NCBI GenBank assembly: GCA_946885915.1 | Contig: CAMPHF010000011.1 | Location: 23,178 to 87,177, forward strand | From: an uncultured Idiomarina sp. | GTDB taxonomy: Bacteria > Pseudomonadota > Gammaproteobacteria > Enterobacterales > Alteromonadaceae | Length of the DNA: 64,000 bases | Direction: 5' to 3' | In this document: piece after piece, positions 8,156 to 18,533 of the stretch | Numbering within the stretch: position 1 is the stretch's first letter | Layout: every line of letters starts with the position of its first letter | The notes under the pieces: generated by a model | Told to the model about the DNA's origin: nothing | Seen by the model: only the letters and a program-made list of their open reading frames with translations | The model's database searches: none | Position numbers and translations under genes: made by a program

Positions 8156-9946
8156 ATGACTAAGCCATTACTGTTAACCGAGTTGGCGTTTCGCGACGCT
8201 CATCAATCGCTGTTAGCGACCCGTCTGCGTCTTGATGACATGTTACCGGTGGCGGCCGAGCTCGATGCGCTAGGGTACTGGTCGATGGAATCTTGGGGTG
8301 GTGCGACTTTTGACGCTTGCATTCGTTACTTAGGTGAAGATCCCTGGGAGCGGATCCGCGAAATCAAAGCGGCCATGCCAAACACCAAACAACAAATGCT
8401 ATTACGTGGCCAGAACTTACTCGGTTATCGCCATTACGCCGATGATGTCGTGCGTAAGTTTGTTGAGCGCGCTCGCGAGAACGGCGTTGATGTGTTCCGT
8501 ATTTTTGATGCCATGAATGATGTGCGCAACCTAGCGACCGCTATTAAAGCAACGAAAGAGCATGATGGTCACGCCCAAGGCACATTGTCTTACACTGTGA
8601 GTGAAGTGCACACGCTGGAGAAATGGGTAGCCATGGCCGAGGAACTGGCCGACTTAGGTTGTGATTCTATTTGTATTAAAGATATGGCCGGTTTATTACG
8701 TCCATATGTTGCTGCGGAGCTTATCCCAGCATTGAAAAAAGCCACCGGGTTGCCAATTGCCATGCAGTGTCACGCAACCACTGGGCTTAGCACCGCCACT
8801 TATCAAACGGCGATTGATGCGGGTATTGATATGCTCGATACAGCTATTTCGCCGCTCAGCATGACCTATGGACATACTGCAACCGAAACCGTGGTGGCCA
8901 TGGTTGAGGGCAGTGAGCGCGATACTGGTATGTCGCTAGAAGCCTTTGCGCCGATTGCTACGCACTTTCGTGAAGTGCGTAAAAAGTACGCTAAATTTGA
9001 AGGCAGCCTAAAAGGTATTGATGCGCGGATTTTAACCGCGCAAGTTCCCGGCGGCATGCTCACCAATATGGAAAATCAACTACGTGAACAAGGCGCGAGC
9101 GATAAGTTCGACGCGGTACTTGATGAAATTCCGAAAGTACGAGAAGACCTTGGCTTTATTCCGTTGGTGACGCCTACCTCGCAAATTGTAGGCACCCAGG
9201 CGGTGCTGAATGTGCTAAGCGGCGAGCGCTATGCCAACATCTCAAAAGAGACCAAAGGTGTGTTACGGGGCGAGTACGGCGCGACCCCGGCACCGGTGAA
9301 TACTAAATTGCAGCAGCAAGTGTTAGCGGGTGATAAACCCATTACAGTGCGGCCAGCCGATTTAATCGAGGATGAATTGCAAGCGCTGACAGAAAGTTTA
9401 CGTAATGAGGCGAAAGCCGAGGGTATTAAGCTGGCGCGGCATGAAGTGGATGATGTTTTAACCTATGCACTGTTTCCACAGATTGGTCTGAAGTTCTTGA
9501 AAAATAGAGGCAATCCAGATGCCTTCGAACCAATTCCAAGCGCTACAGATGTTCATCCCGATGCAACAAGTAAGCCCTCTAACAAGCCTGTTGCGACTTA
9601 TTCAGTCGCCGTTGATGGTGAAGTCTTTACCGTTCAAGTGGGGCCAGAGGGTAGCATTGAAAGTGCCACCCCAGCGGGCAATACTGCTTCAGCGCCAGCC
9701 GCACCGGCAGCCAGTAGCGCGCCAACTAACGGTCAGCCCATTTCAGCGCCACTCGCTGGTAACGTATTCAAAGTACTGGTGAAAGCGGGACAACAAGTGA
9801 GTGCGGGCGATGTATTGGTGGTTGTGGAAGCCATGAAGATGGAGACTGACATCAAGGCTGAGCATGACGGTAAAGTTGTGAGTGTAGAGGTGAAAGAAGG
9901 TGACAGCTTGGCTGTCGGCGATACATTGCTAACCATAGCGAGTTAA
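8156..9946 (+). CDS. oadA: Oxaloacetate decarboxylase, alpha subunit (biotin carboxyltransferase)
   Basis: 596 residues from ATG 8156, preferred over GTG 8150 because AGGAG (8144-8148) sits 7 bases before it. Transfers the carboxyl group of oxaloacetate to biotin, giving pyruvate. Domains: N-terminal TIM-barrel carboxyltransferase (RDAHQSL near the start, KDMAGLL, metal-ligand region MQCHATTG), a conserved PYC/OADA domain (about 300-460), an Ala/Pro-rich linker and a C-terminal biotinyl domain with EAMKMETD; the biotin-accepting lysine is about K561. Three bases separate it from oadB. Confidence 0.96.
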   Translation: MTKPLLLTELAFRDAHQSLLATRLRLDDMLPVAAELDALGYWSMESWGGATFDACIRYLGEDPWERIREIKAAMPNTKQQMLLRGQNLLGYRHYADDVVRKFVERARENGVDVFRIFDAMNDVRNLATAIKATKEHDGHAQGTLSYTVSEVHTLEKWVAMAEELADLGCDSICIKDMAGLLRPYVAAELIPALKKATGLPIAMQCHATTGLSTATYQTAIDAGIDMLDTAISPLSMTYGHTATETVVAMVEGSERDTGMSLEAFAPIATHFREVRKKYAKFEGSLKGIDARILTAQVPGGMLTNMENQLREQGASDKFDAVLDEIPKVREDLGFIPLVTPTSQIVGTQAVLNVLSGERYANISKETKGVLRGEYGATPAPVNTKLQQQVLAGDKPITVRPADLIEDELQALTESLRNEAKAEGIKLARHEVDDVLTYALFPQIGLKFLKNRGNPDAFEPIPSATDVHPDATSKPSNKPVATYSVAVDGEVFTVQVGPEGSIESATPAGNTASAPAAPAASSAPTNGQPISAPLAGNVFKVLVKAGQQVSAGDVLVVVEAMKMETDIKAEHDGKVVSVEVKEGDSLAVGDTLLTIAS

Positions 9947-9949
9947 GTC

Positions 9950-11080
9950 ATGGAGCAGTTACAAATATTATGGCAAAGCACCGCGTTGTCCTCTTTTACT
10001 CTGGGGCAGGCGGTGATGATTGGCGTGGGTGGTTTACTGCTGTTCTTGGCTATTCACAAAAAATATGAGCCGCTGTTGCTTTTACCCATTGGCTTTGGCG
10101 CGATTTTAGTCAATATTCCGCTGGCTGGTTTTAATGAACCCGGTGGTTTGCTGTATTACGTTTATGAGGTGGGGATTGGCACTGGCGTGTTTCCCTTACT
10201 GATTTTTATGGGCGTCGGTGCGATGACCGATTTTGGTCCATTGATCGCGAACCCCAGAACCTTGCTGTTGGGTGCTGCCGCGCAGTTTGGTATTTTCGCA
10301 ACCTTACTTGGTGCTGTTGCGATGAGTGGCTTGCCGGGATTTGATTTTACCATTCAACAAGCGTCCGCCATCGCCATTATTGGGGGTGCCGATGGCCCAA
10401 CAGCTATCTTTCTTACCTCTAAGTTAGCGCCTGAATTGCTCGGTGCAATTGCTGTTGCGGCTTATTCATACATGGCGTTAGTGCCGATTATTCAGCCGCC
10501 AATTATGAAGCTGTTTACCACGCCGGCTGAACGCGCCATCAAAATGGAGCAGTTGCGTCCGGTAGCGCGAAAAGAGAAAGTTATTTTCCCGCTCGCGGTA
10601 CTATTTTTGACCTTACTCTTTCTGCCCACAGCAACTCCTTTAGTTGGGATGTTTTGCCTGGGTAACTTAATGCGTGAGGCTGGTGTCGTCGAGCGGCTCA
10701 GTAAGACCGCGCAAAACGAGCTCATTAATATTGTCACCATCTTTTTAGGCTTAGCGGTGGGTTCGAAACTGTCTGCTGAGGAGTTTCTAGCTCTTGAAAC
10801 CTTGGGCATTCTACTACTCGGTGCGGTGGCGTTTGCGATTGGCACGGCCTCAGGGGTGTTAATGGCTAAGCTGATGGCTAAATTTAGTAAATCACCCATT
10901 AACCCACTGATTGGTGCTGCTGGAGTCTCTGCGGTGCCGATGGCGGCACGGGTGGTCAATAAAGTAGGCTTAGAGGCAAACCCCCAGAACTTCTTGCTCA
11001 TGCATGCAATGGGGCCTAATGTTGCCGGTGTGTTAGGTTCAGCGGTTGCCGCTGGGGTGCTACTTGCGCTTGTCGGCTAG
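9950..11080 (+). CDS. oadB: Oxaloacetate decarboxylase, beta subunit (Na+ pump)
   Basis: 376 residues, very hydrophobic, with about ten membrane segments. Decarboxylates carboxybiotin and exports Na+. Family landmarks: [30 protein letters not shown] (contains the essential Asp of the pump) and the C-terminal [19 protein letters not shown] with [15 protein letters not shown]. Forms a tight operon with oadG and oadA. No citrate lyase genes are near, so the likely role is Na+ export coupled to general oxaloacetate/pyruvate metabolism. Ends 18 bases from the convergent kinase gene. Confidence 0.96.
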   Translation: MEQLQILWQSTALSSFTLGQAVMIGVGGLLLFLAIHKKYEPLLLLPIGFGAILVNIPLAGFNEPGGLLYYVYEVGIGTGVFPLLIFMGVGAMTDFGPLIANPRTLLLGAAAQFGIFATLLGAVAMSGLPGFDFTIQQASAIAIIGGADGPTAIFLTSKLAPELLGAIAVAAYSYMALVPIIQPPIMKLFTTPAERAIKMEQLRPVARKEKVIFPLAVLFLTLLFLPTATPLVGMFCLGNLMREAGVVERLSKTAQNELINIVTIFLGLAVGSKLSAEEFLALETLGILLLGAVAFAIGTASGVLMAKLMAKFSKSPINPLIGAAGVSAVPMAARVVNKVGLEANPQNFLLMHAMGPNVAGVLGSAVAAGVLLALVG

Positions 11081-11098
11081 CACATCCACTGTTGGCGG

Positions 11099-13720
11099 CT
11101 AGTGCGGTTGTTGCCGCGCTGCCGCCAAGGTTAGGTCTGCGGCGGCTTGCTGCGCTTGCTCGAGTAAGCCGTCTATCTTCAGAATTTTATCTGCGACTTG
11201 GTCAATTTCACCACGGGTCATATCATGCTCAAGTTGTTCAGCCAGCTTGTGCAAGGTATCTAATCCCAAATTGCCGGCCGCCCCTTTGAGTGAGTGAAAA
11301 TAACGCCGCGCAACGTCATGCTGCCCCCGCGTGATGAAGTCGGCAATTTTCATGGGACTCTGCTGGTACTCAGTGGCTAATTGGTCAATGAGTCGGCTGT
11401 ATAAGGGCACATTGTGCTGTAGCCGCGCGAGTGCAGCGGCGAAATCTATCCCCTTAATTTGCGGATATTTGTAGCTGGGTTTAACGGCCTGTGCTGTAGG
11501 TGTACTTGGCGCGCTGGTAGCGGCTTGGTAAGGACCTGGAATACACCATTTTGCGAGGGTACTCAGCAGTTGGTCCTCGTCGATAGGTTTAGGAATGTGG
11601 CCCTGCATACCGGCCGCCAATGAACGCTCCGCATCGCCACTCATGGCGTTGGCCGTCATCGCAATAATCGGTAGCTGTTGGGGGGTGAATAGTTGACGGA
11701 TCTGCTGAGTGGCTTTGTAGCCATCCATAACCGGCATTTGAATATCCATTAATACCGCCGCATAGCGTTTCGTCTGAACCTTTTCCAACGCTATTTGACC
11801 ATGCTCGGCAACATCAACAATAAAGCCATGGCCCGCTAAAATTTCCGTTGCGACTTGCTGATTAATCTCATTATCTTCGACCAATAAAATCGGCGCATGA
11901 CGCAATAAATCAGTCACTTGATGGCGGCGAGCGACATGTTCAGCCCGCTGCGCTGGCTGTGCACTTGTGCTATCAGTGGCATGTGCTTGTTTTAGAACCG
12001 TTGTGAGCACACGCGCTAACGCCGCCGCCGTGTATGGTTTGGTAATAAAGTCACGAGCGCCCACGTCAATCGCTTTTTCGGCGAGCTCTTCGGCGTAGTA
12101 GCCAGTGGCTAAGATTAATGCCGGACATTGTGCGCCAAGTTGAGCCTGCGCTTGGCGACAAAATTCCAATCCATCAATGCCCGGCAAGCGCCAATCAACG
12201 AGTGCTAAATCATAAGCAGGATCTTGTTCCAGCAGCGCTAGGCCTTGTTCCGCAGTACGACAAACTTTGACATCCATTTGGTAGGAGCGCAGCAATTCGT
12301 ATAGCATTTCGCGGGTCGACAAATTGTCATCAATCGCCAATATGCGCGTACCACTTAATTTCTTGAGCAGGGTTTGATGGTGCGATGCATCCTGGCCTTT
12401 TTGCACCGGTAACGTCAGTTCGATATAAAACGTAGAGCCTTGCCCTTTAGCACTGATCACCCCAATATCACCCTCCGGCATCAGCTGGATCAGGCGCCGC
12501 GAAATCGCTAATCCTAGTCCCGTACCCCCATATTTTCGGGTCGTCGAAGAGTCCGCTTGGGTAAATGCTTTGAACAAATTGGCGCGCTGCTCTTCGTCCA
12601 TACCGATACCGGTATCGGTTACGGAAATGCGTAGCCAAACTTTTTCGGGTTGGCGATCTAACAGGGTAACGGCAACGTTAATCTCGCCGTCTTCGGTAAA
12701 CTTAATCGCATTACTTACCAGATTGACCAACACTTGATTTAACCGTAATGGGTCGCCCACCAGCAAGGTAGGTATATTGGCGGGTAGGTTAATAATAAAC
12801 TCAAGGTCTTTATCGTAAGCGCGGTAGGCAAACATGTCAGCGAGGGTGCCAAGCACATCTTCTAAGTCAAAAGGAATCGCTTCGACGGTTAACTTGCCAG
12901 CTTCAATTTTAGAAAAATCAAGAATGTCGTTAATCACACCCAATAGCGCTTGTGACGATGACTCAATGACTTTCACATAGCGTTTTTGCTTGTCATCTAA
13001 AGGGGTTTTGAGCGCTAGGTTTGCCATGCCGACAATGGCGTTAATTGGGGTGCGGATCTCATGGCTCATGTTCGCGAGAAACTCACTTTTCGATTCATTG
13101 GCGCGTTCAGCAAGTTCCTTTGCCGCTTCCATCTCGGCGGCTACCGCTTTAATTCGAGATACATCGTAATAACTGCCGAGTACACCGATCACTCGGCCCT
13201 GCGGGTCGTAGAGTGGAACACTGGAGTGTTCGACCCAACGTTCGCCATCGCTCAACATAAGTCGGATTTGTTGATTACAAGAGGCCAAAGCTGATTGGCA
13301 AGTTTGCTGATCGGTGGTGAGCAATTGTGGGTTTTGCGCAAGCCAAGAAGTCTGATCTAAATCGAGACTATCGGGGTTGACGCCTGTTAACGCAAAGTCT
13401 CGTTTAAAAGCAAGGTTGCCACCGCGTAGTTTCAGATCCGCATCGCGCCAGTACAGTCGCGTCGGTAAATCGTTTAGTAAGTGTTGTAATAGCTGTAACG
13501 AGGTGTCAGATAACAACGGTAATTGCGGGTTCAAACCTAACTGGCGCCGACGTGAGCGCCCAACTAGCCACAAAATAGCGCAACAGTTTACAAAAAATAC
13601 CGCGCCAAGCGCCAGCGCGTAGATGTTCGCGGGGGCCCACAATAATGCGACCAAACCAATCACATTCAAACTTAGCATAACGAGTTGGCTTAATTGCCAA
13701 GGAGAATGGAAGCTGCGCAT
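11099..13720 (-). CDS. Hybrid sensor histidine kinase with PAS, two receivers and Hpt
   Basis: 873 residues from ATG 13720; an upstream in-frame TTG at 13747 is an alternative and neither has a good Shine-Dalgarno. Order: two membrane helices (about 12-30 and 34-54) with almost no periplasmic loop, PAS domain (about 75-190), HisKA with H220 ([15 protein letters not shown]), HATPase (N box [26 protein letters not shown]), receiver 1 (phospho-acceptor D509, K561), receiver 2 (D659, K711), Hpt domain with H809 ([11 protein letters not shown]). All phosphorelay residues are intact. Because there is no periplasmic domain, it probably senses a cytoplasmic or membrane signal through PAS. The target regulator is not nearby. 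Confidence 0.93.
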   Translation of the reverse strand: MRSFHSPWQLSQLVMLSLNVIGLVALLWAPANIYALALGAVFFVNCCAILWLVGRSRRRQLGLNPQLPLLSDTSLQLLQHLLNDLPTRLYWRDADLKLRGGNLAFKRDFALTGVNPDSLDLDQTSWLAQNPQLLTTDQQTCQSALASCNQQIRLMLSDGERWVEHSSVPLYDPQGRVIGVLGSYYDVSRIKAVAAEMEAAKELAERANESKSEFLANMSHEIRTPINAIVGMANLALKTPLDDKQKRYVKVIESSSQALLGVINDILDFSKIEAGKLTVEAIPFDLEDVLGTLADMFAYRAYDKDLEFIINLPANIPTLLVGDPLRLNQVLVNLVSNAIKFTEDGEINVAVTLLDRQPEKVWLRISVTDTGIGMDEEQRANLFKAFTQADSSTTRKYGGTGLGLAISRRLIQLMPEGDIGVISAKGQGSTFYIELTLPVQKGQDASHHQTLLKKLSGTRILAIDDNLSTREMLYELLRSYQMDVKVCRTAEQGLALLEQDPAYDLALVDWRLPGIDGLEFCRQAQAQLGAQCPALILATGYYAEELAEKAIDVGARDFITKPYTAAALARVLTTVLKQAHATDSTSAQPAQRAEHVARRHQVTDLLRHAPILLVEDNEINQQVATEILAGHGFIVDVAEHGQIALEKVQTKRYAAVLMDIQMPVMDGYKATQQIRQLFTPQQLPIIAMTANAMSGDAERSLAAGMQGHIPKPIDEDQLLSTLAKWCIPGPYQAATSAPSTPTAQAVKPSYKYPQIKGIDFAAALARLQHNVPLYSRLIDQLATEYQQSPMKIADFITRGQHDVARRYFHSLKGAAGNLGLDTLHKLAEQLEHDMTRGEIDQVADKILKIDGLLEQAQQAAADLTLAAARQQPH

Positions 13721-13916
13721 GATGTCTACTAGGTGAAAAAATGACAAATCATGATGCCATGCGAAGGGCGAATCGCCAACCCTCTATGACGCAAAACGTT
13801 GTGGTCGTAGACGGCAATCGCAATTCAAAGTAAGCTTTGCGCTGAACTAAATATCAGCGTGCGAACGTACCAATCGTTCAGCCAATGTCTTAGCAGTAAT
13901 AGACACAAGGATATTC

Positions 13917-15542
13917 ATGGCACAGCCAACTATCGAAACCATTATCGCCGCATTCTCAGAGCCTGCGCAACGAGCCAGCTTAGGCGCTATCCGCCGCGGT
14001 ATCGAGCGTGAAGGTTTACGCATTACGAGCAGCGGCCGTTTGTCACCAGAGTTACACCCACGTCAACTTGGTGCCACCTTAACCCATCCGCATATCACCA
14101 CCGATTATGCGGAAATGTTGCTTGAATTCATTACTCCAGTCGCGCAATCAATACGCGCAAGTCTTGAGCAGCTCGCAGATATTCATCAAGTGACTTATGC
14201 AGCTCTTGGCGATGAGTTGATTTGGCCGTTGAGCATGCCTTGTTATGTTGGCAATGCCGATGACATTCTAATTGCACAGTACGGAACTTCGCACAGCGGC
14301 CGAATGAAGAATTTATATCGGCGTGGCCTGACTCATCGTTATGGTGGCGCGATGCAAATTATTGCGGGTGTGCATTTTAATTGGTCAGTGCCGGATGAGA
14401 TGTGGCGTACCCTTGCCAGTATCAATGGGGTAGCAGATAGCCAAGCCTTCCGCTCCGCGCAATACTTTGGTTTGATCCGTAATTACAAACGGATCAGTTG
14501 GTTAATCCCATATTTATTCGGCGCATCGCCTGCTATTTGCAAGTCATTTTTGGCCCATACCGATACTGACATGAGTTTCAGTGAGATGGGTAAGGGCACA
14601 ATTTACCGACCTTACGGCACCTCACTGCGGATGAGCGATTTAGGCTACACCAATAAAGAGCAGGCTGAGCTTGGGATCCGTTACAACTCGGTGGAGGAGT
14701 ACGTGCACGGCTTGCGGCGCGCGATTTCTAAGTCATCGGCTCGGTTCGCTAAAATTGGTGTAAAAGTTGGTGATGATTATCGGCAGCTAAATGATTGTGT
14801 GTTACAAATCGAGAATGAGTTTTACGCGACTATTCGGCCGAAGCGGGTTGCCGAAAATAGCGAAACACCGACCCAAGCACTTGAGCGTGGTGGCGTAGAG
14901 TATATCGAAGTGCGCGCACTCGATGTGAACCCATTTAGCCCTATTGGTATTACCGAGCAGCAAGTTCGTTTACTCGATTTAATGTTGTTGTACTGTTTGT
15001 TTAAAGACAGTCCGTTGATGGACGATGCGGAGCAACAGCTGGTAGATAAAAACTTCAATCGGGTGGTTTTAGACGGTCGCGATCCACGCTTAACACTAGT
15101 GCAAGGCGGTCATGAAAGATTGTTGGCCGATTGGTTGGAAGAGTTGTTCGCGGAATTCATGCCGCTGGCGCGTATGCTCGATCAGCAGAATCCGGAGCTG
15201 ACAACCTATGCTGATAGCGTCAGCGAACTTTATCCGGCAGTGCTGAATCCTGAACTAACCCTGTCTGGGCAGGTGTTGGCAACGCTGCGAGAACAGCAGT
15301 TAGACAATAGTGAATTTGGCATGGCGTTAGCGCGCCAATACCAAGCAGAATTTGCCAAGCGCCAACTCACGCAATTCAGTGCCGCGCAATTTGAGCAGTG
15401 GGCGAGTGCTTCGTTGAGCGCCCAGCAACAACGTGAAGCAGCGGATGCGCAAACCTCATTTGATGACTATTTAACGGATTATTTTAAGCGTGCAAGGTGT
15501 GCCAGTAATGACCGAGACTGTACCGGGACAGAAACCGCCTAA
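13917..15542 (+). CDS. gshA: Glutamate-cysteine ligase
   Basis: 541 residues, slightly longer than the 518 of E. coli GshA. First step of glutathione synthesis. The sequence matches the proteobacterial GshA type: RGIEREGLRI near the N terminus, HPHITTDYAEMLLEFITP, QIIAGVHFNWSVPD and EVRALDVNPFSPIGI. Start ATG with AAGGA about 6 bases upstream. The last 35 bases overlap the next gene. The 196 bases upstream of gshA hold no gene and no clear promoter that I could assign. Confidence 0.96.
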   Translation: MAQPTIETIIAAFSEPAQRASLGAIRRGIEREGLRITSSGRLSPELHPRQLGATLTHPHITTDYAEMLLEFITPVAQSIRASLEQLADIHQVTYAALGDELIWPLSMPCYVGNADDILIAQYGTSHSGRMKNLYRRGLTHRYGGAMQIIAGVHFNWSVPDEMWRTLASINGVADSQAFRSAQYFGLIRNYKRISWLIPYLFGASPAICKSFLAHTDTDMSFSEMGKGTIYRPYGTSLRMSDLGYTNKEQAELGIRYNSVEEYVHGLRRAISKSSARFAKIGVKVGDDYRQLNDCVLQIENEFYATIRPKRVAENSETPTQALERGGVEYIEVRALDVNPFSPIGITEQQVRLLDLMLLYCLFKDSPLMDDAEQQLVDKNFNRVVLDGRDPRLTLVQGGHERLLADWLEELFAEFMPLARMLDQQNPELTTYADSVSELYPAVLNPELTLSGQVLATLREQQLDNSEFGMALARQYQAEFAKRQLTQFSAAQFEQWASASLSAQQQREAADAQTSFDDYLTDYFKRARCASNDRDCTGTETA

Positions 15543-16173
15543 GTCACCTGTCAGGGATCGACTAGGCAAGTTGAGCACGGCGCTATTGCTGGCGCTAGCG
15601 CTCACTGGCTGTGCGTCGCCACCGCCTGCGAACCCTGAAAATCTTTGTGATATTTTCTATGAGCACGAAGATTGGTATGACGCAGCGCGCGATATGCAAG
15701 ATAAATGGGGCGCCCCGATTCAAGTGCCGATGGCGATGATGTATCAGGAGAGCTCGTTTAAGCACGACGCTTTGCCTCCCCGTGATTATATTCTCGGTTT
15801 TATTCCTTGGGGCCGAGTCAGCAGTGCGTACGGCTACTCACAAGCTAAAACCATGACCTGGGAAGATTACAAAAAAGAAACTGGGAATAGCTGGGCTGAT
15901 CGCGACGATTTCGCAGACGCCATCGATTTTATGGGCTGGTTTATTGCTAAGTCACAGCAAATCAACGGTGTCTCAAAGTGGGATGCGTACGCCCAATATT
16001 TGAACTATCACGAGGGGTGGGGTGGTTATCAACGTAAAACTTACCTACAAAAACCTTGGTTGGTCAAAGTGGCGCGTATTGTGAAACAGCGGGCGAGTAC
16101 CTATGGCGCACAGTTGCGCCAGTGTCAGGAAGATTTAGATAAAGGCTGGCTCGAGCAGTTGTTTTTCGGTTAA
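15508..16173 (+). CDS. Lipoprotein with lytic transglycosylase-like (SLT) fold
   Basis: 221 residues from ATG 15508 (AAGGTG 8 bases upstream); an in-frame GTG at 15490 is possible. Signal peptide with lipobox LTGC, so a lipid-anchored envelope protein. After the Cys come MAMMYQESSF (the Glu aligns with the catalytic Glu of soluble lytic transglycosylases), YGYSQAKTMTWEDY and AQYLNYHEGWGGY, the usual SLT motifs. Predicted to cleave peptidoglycan glycan strands. It overlaps gshA by 35 bases, suggesting translational coupling with glutathione synthesis, for which no reason is obvious. Confidence 0.78.
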   Translation: MTETVPGQKPPKSPVRDRLGKLSTALLLALALTGCASPPPANPENLCDIFYEHEDWYDAARDMQDKWGAPIQVPMAMMYQESSFKHDALPPRDYILGFIPWGRVSSAYGYSQAKTMTWEDYKKETGNSWADRDDFADAIDFMGWFIAKSQQINGVSKWDAYAQYLNYHEGWGGYQRKTYLQKPWLVKVARIVKQRASTYGAQLRQCQEDLDKGWLEQLFFG

Positions 16174-16205
16174 ACGCTCGCGCCAGCAGTCGTGCTGAAT
16201 GAGGA

Positions 16206-17507
16206 TTAGTTATCTTGCTCGTTGGGGTACGGGGCAAGATAAAATTCAGGTAGGAATCGTACGGATTTCACTAAGCTGTCACTAGATTCCATAATTTCTA
16301 TCGGATAACCGGCAATTCGTAAGCCCAGCTGAGTGCGAGGAATATCGCCGAGTAACTCAATAATCAAACCACTGACTGTTTTCGGACCATCGACTGGCAG
16401 CTGCCAATCCATTTCTTTATTTAGTTCCCGAATATTGGCGGTGCCATCGACGATAAAAGTGCCATCTGCTTGCGCAGTCACCGCATCACTCGGAGTTGGG
16501 CTGAGAGTCGTGGTGAAGTCGCCAACTATTTCTTCCAGAATATCCTCTAGGGTAACCAAGCCCTGAATATCGCCATACTCATCGACAACTAGCCCAATGC
16601 GCTCTTTGTTGGCTTTAAACTTCAATAGCTGCACATTAAGCGGGGTACCCTCTGGGACATAGTAAATGTCTCGAGTGGCACGCACCAAGGTTGCTTTATC
16701 TTCGGTAAATTGATTCTTACTCATTAACCGCATAATGTCGCGGGCATGTAAAAAACCGACCGCATCATCGATTTCACCACGATACAACAATAACCGCGTG
16801 TGCTGCCCTTGCGACAGCGCTTTCATGATGTTTTTCCAGTCGTCATTAATATCAATGCCGACAATATCGCTGCGCGGGATCATCACGTCTTCCACCGTCA
16901 CTTTCTCTAAATCCAAGATGCTTAATAGCATTTCTTGGTGCGACGTTGGGATCATGGAGTTGGCTTCGTTAACAACCGTTCGCAGCTCTTCTGAGCTTAA
17001 TGCATAAGCGCCATCGGTGCGGTGCGGATTGATACCAAATACCCGCATGAAGCTGTTGGTAATAAAGTTAACCGAGGCCACCAGTGGATACATGATGGTG
17101 AGCAGCGGTTTCAGAATCAGCGATGATGGAAACGCGACCCGCTCTGGGTGCAGTGCTGCTATGGTTTTAGGTGTGACTTCGGAAAAAATCAGGACAATTA
17201 AGGTCAGGCCAAAGGTGGCGACCACCAACCCATACTCACCAAACCAGCGCAAGCACAACACGGTGGCAATAGCGGAGGCGCCAATATTAACCAAATTGTT
17301 ACCGATAAGGATCAGACCGATCAGGCGGTCGGGCCGATCGAGTAAGTATTGGACTCGTTCTGCGCCGCGATGTTTTTGCTGGACTAAGTGTCGTAACCGG
17401 TAGCGGTTGATCGACATCATACCCGTTTCTGAGCCCGAGAAATATGCAGAGAGCAAAAGGAGCACGCCAAGGGCTATTAGCAGCGTGCTCGTTGATATAG
17501 CGTCCAA
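16206..17507 (-). CDS. corB: CorB/HlyC-CorC family membrane protein (CNNM-like)
   Basis: 433 residues. Domains: N-terminal DUF21/CNNM membrane domain with about four helices (starts STLLIALGVLLLLSAYFSGSETG), a CBS pair (about 200-330, with VMIPRSDI and GLVTLEDILEEIVGDF) and a C-terminal CorC_HlyC domain. The family is linked to Mg2+/Co2+ transport. It lies next to ypjD and ffh in the same orientation as yfjD(corB)-ypjD-ffh of E. coli, which supports the name. Confidence 0.88.
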   Translation of the reverse strand: MDAISTSTLLIALGVLLLLSAYFSGSETGMMSINRYRLRHLVQQKHRGAERVQYLLDRPDRLIGLILIGNNLVNIGASAIATVLCLRWFGEYGLVVATFGLTLIVLIFSEVTPKTIAALHPERVAFPSSLILKPLLTIMYPLVASVNFITNSFMRVFGINPHRTDGAYALSSEELRTVVNEANSMIPTSHQEMLLSILDLEKVTVEDVMIPRSDIVGIDINDDWKNIMKALSQGQHTRLLLYRGEIDDAVGFLHARDIMRLMSKNQFTEDKATLVRATRDIYYVPEGTPLNVQLLKFKANKERIGLVVDEYGDIQGLVTLEDILEEIVGDFTTTLSPTPSDAVTAQADGTFIVDGTANIRELNKEMDWQLPVDGPKTVSGLIIELLGDIPRTQLGLRIAGYPIEIMESSDSLVKSVRFLPEFYLAPYPNEQDN

Positions 17508-17569
17508 AAAACTACCCTAACTAGGAAACTGAAAGCACAATGTAATGCCATTTGGCTGCAAGTCAAGCC

Positions 17570-18385
17570 TTAGCCAATAATGATGACATCTTTGACGATG
17601 CGACTACCGAAATAAGCAAGGGTTAGAATCGCACTAGCGACCACTGCAGTAATGACCACACTACGACCTCGCACACCCCATAGTTTATGAATAAGCGCGA
17701 CAATCAAATACAGCGCTAACGCAACCAAACTAAGAATAGTTTTGTGGGCCTGGTTCTGGGCGAACATGTCATTTAAGAAAACGAATCCCGAGCCTATTGC
17801 CACAATTAATAACAGCGTACCGAGCGTTAATAACCGAAAGAAATATCGCTCTACCGTCAGTAAGGGAGGAATCATCCGCGACAGGAGGCGCGCGCGGCGC
17901 TGCTTAATTAGCTTATTAATGTACAACAATTCAATCGCATACAGCGTTGCCAGCATCAACACACCATAGGCGAGCAAGGATAAACCGATATGAATGATTA
18001 AGCCGGGTTGGGTACCTAGCGCACTGCCCCAGTCGACCGGGGCGCTGGTCATCAGCCCTGCCGCTAGTGCCGCAAATATATAAACAACGGGACGGAGAAG
18101 TAAGCTTGCACCTTGGGTACGAAGGCTCACTAGCAGTGCTAAAATACAGCTTACGATACTGAGCGATGCGGTTAGATTAAGGTGATCAAAGTGATCAGCT
18201 TCTAGTAACGAACTAATTAATGCCGCGTGTAGCAATATAGCGCCAAGCGCCAACCAAGTTGAGCGGCGAATGAAAGCCGCGGTGTCCCTTACAGTCTCTA
18301 CCGAGCCTGCGAAACAACGCAGTACCAAAGCGGTTGCTATGACATAGCAAAGTGCAGTAGCAAGAAACAGCACGAGCGCGAGCAT
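17570..18385 (-). CDS. ypjD: CcsA-like inner membrane protein YpjD
   Basis: 271 residues with about eight membrane helices, of the cytochrome c assembly (CcsA/CcmC) superfamily. The Trp-rich haem-handling motif of true CcsA/CcmC proteins is not visible; the region around WGSALGTQPGLIIHIGLSLLAYG carries the family His. YpjD's function is not settled. Divergent from ffh and 62 bases upstream of corB on the same strand, the order found in E. coli. Confidence 0.82.
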   Translation of the reverse strand: MLALVLFLATALCYVIATALVLRCFAGSVETVRDTAAFIRRSTWLALGAILLHAALISSLLEADHFDHLNLTASLSIVSCILALLVSLRTQGASLLLRPVVYIFAALAAGLMTSAPVDWGSALGTQPGLIIHIGLSLLAYGVLMLATLYAIELLYINKLIKQRRARLLSRMIPPLLTVERYFFRLLTLGTLLLIVAIGSGFVFLNDMFAQNQAHKTILSLVALALYLIVALIHKLWGVRGRSVVITAVVASAILTLAYFGSRIVKDVIIIG

Positions 18386-18533
18386 GCGAAAAACCTTTGG
18401 TTGAAAAACATATGATAGCGCACAATATACAGCCTGAATTGGCTTGCGTCAGCATCAATCAGCGCTGAATTTACCGTAATAATCAGGTAAACTTGCAAAC
18501 AAGATGATGTACCGAACTCATATAGGTTGACCG

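Noticed and set aside
10492..11001. 169-codon minus-strand frame inside oadB
   Set aside because: Mirror of a membrane protein gene; composition (Ser/Pro/Lys-rich) is typical of antisense frames.
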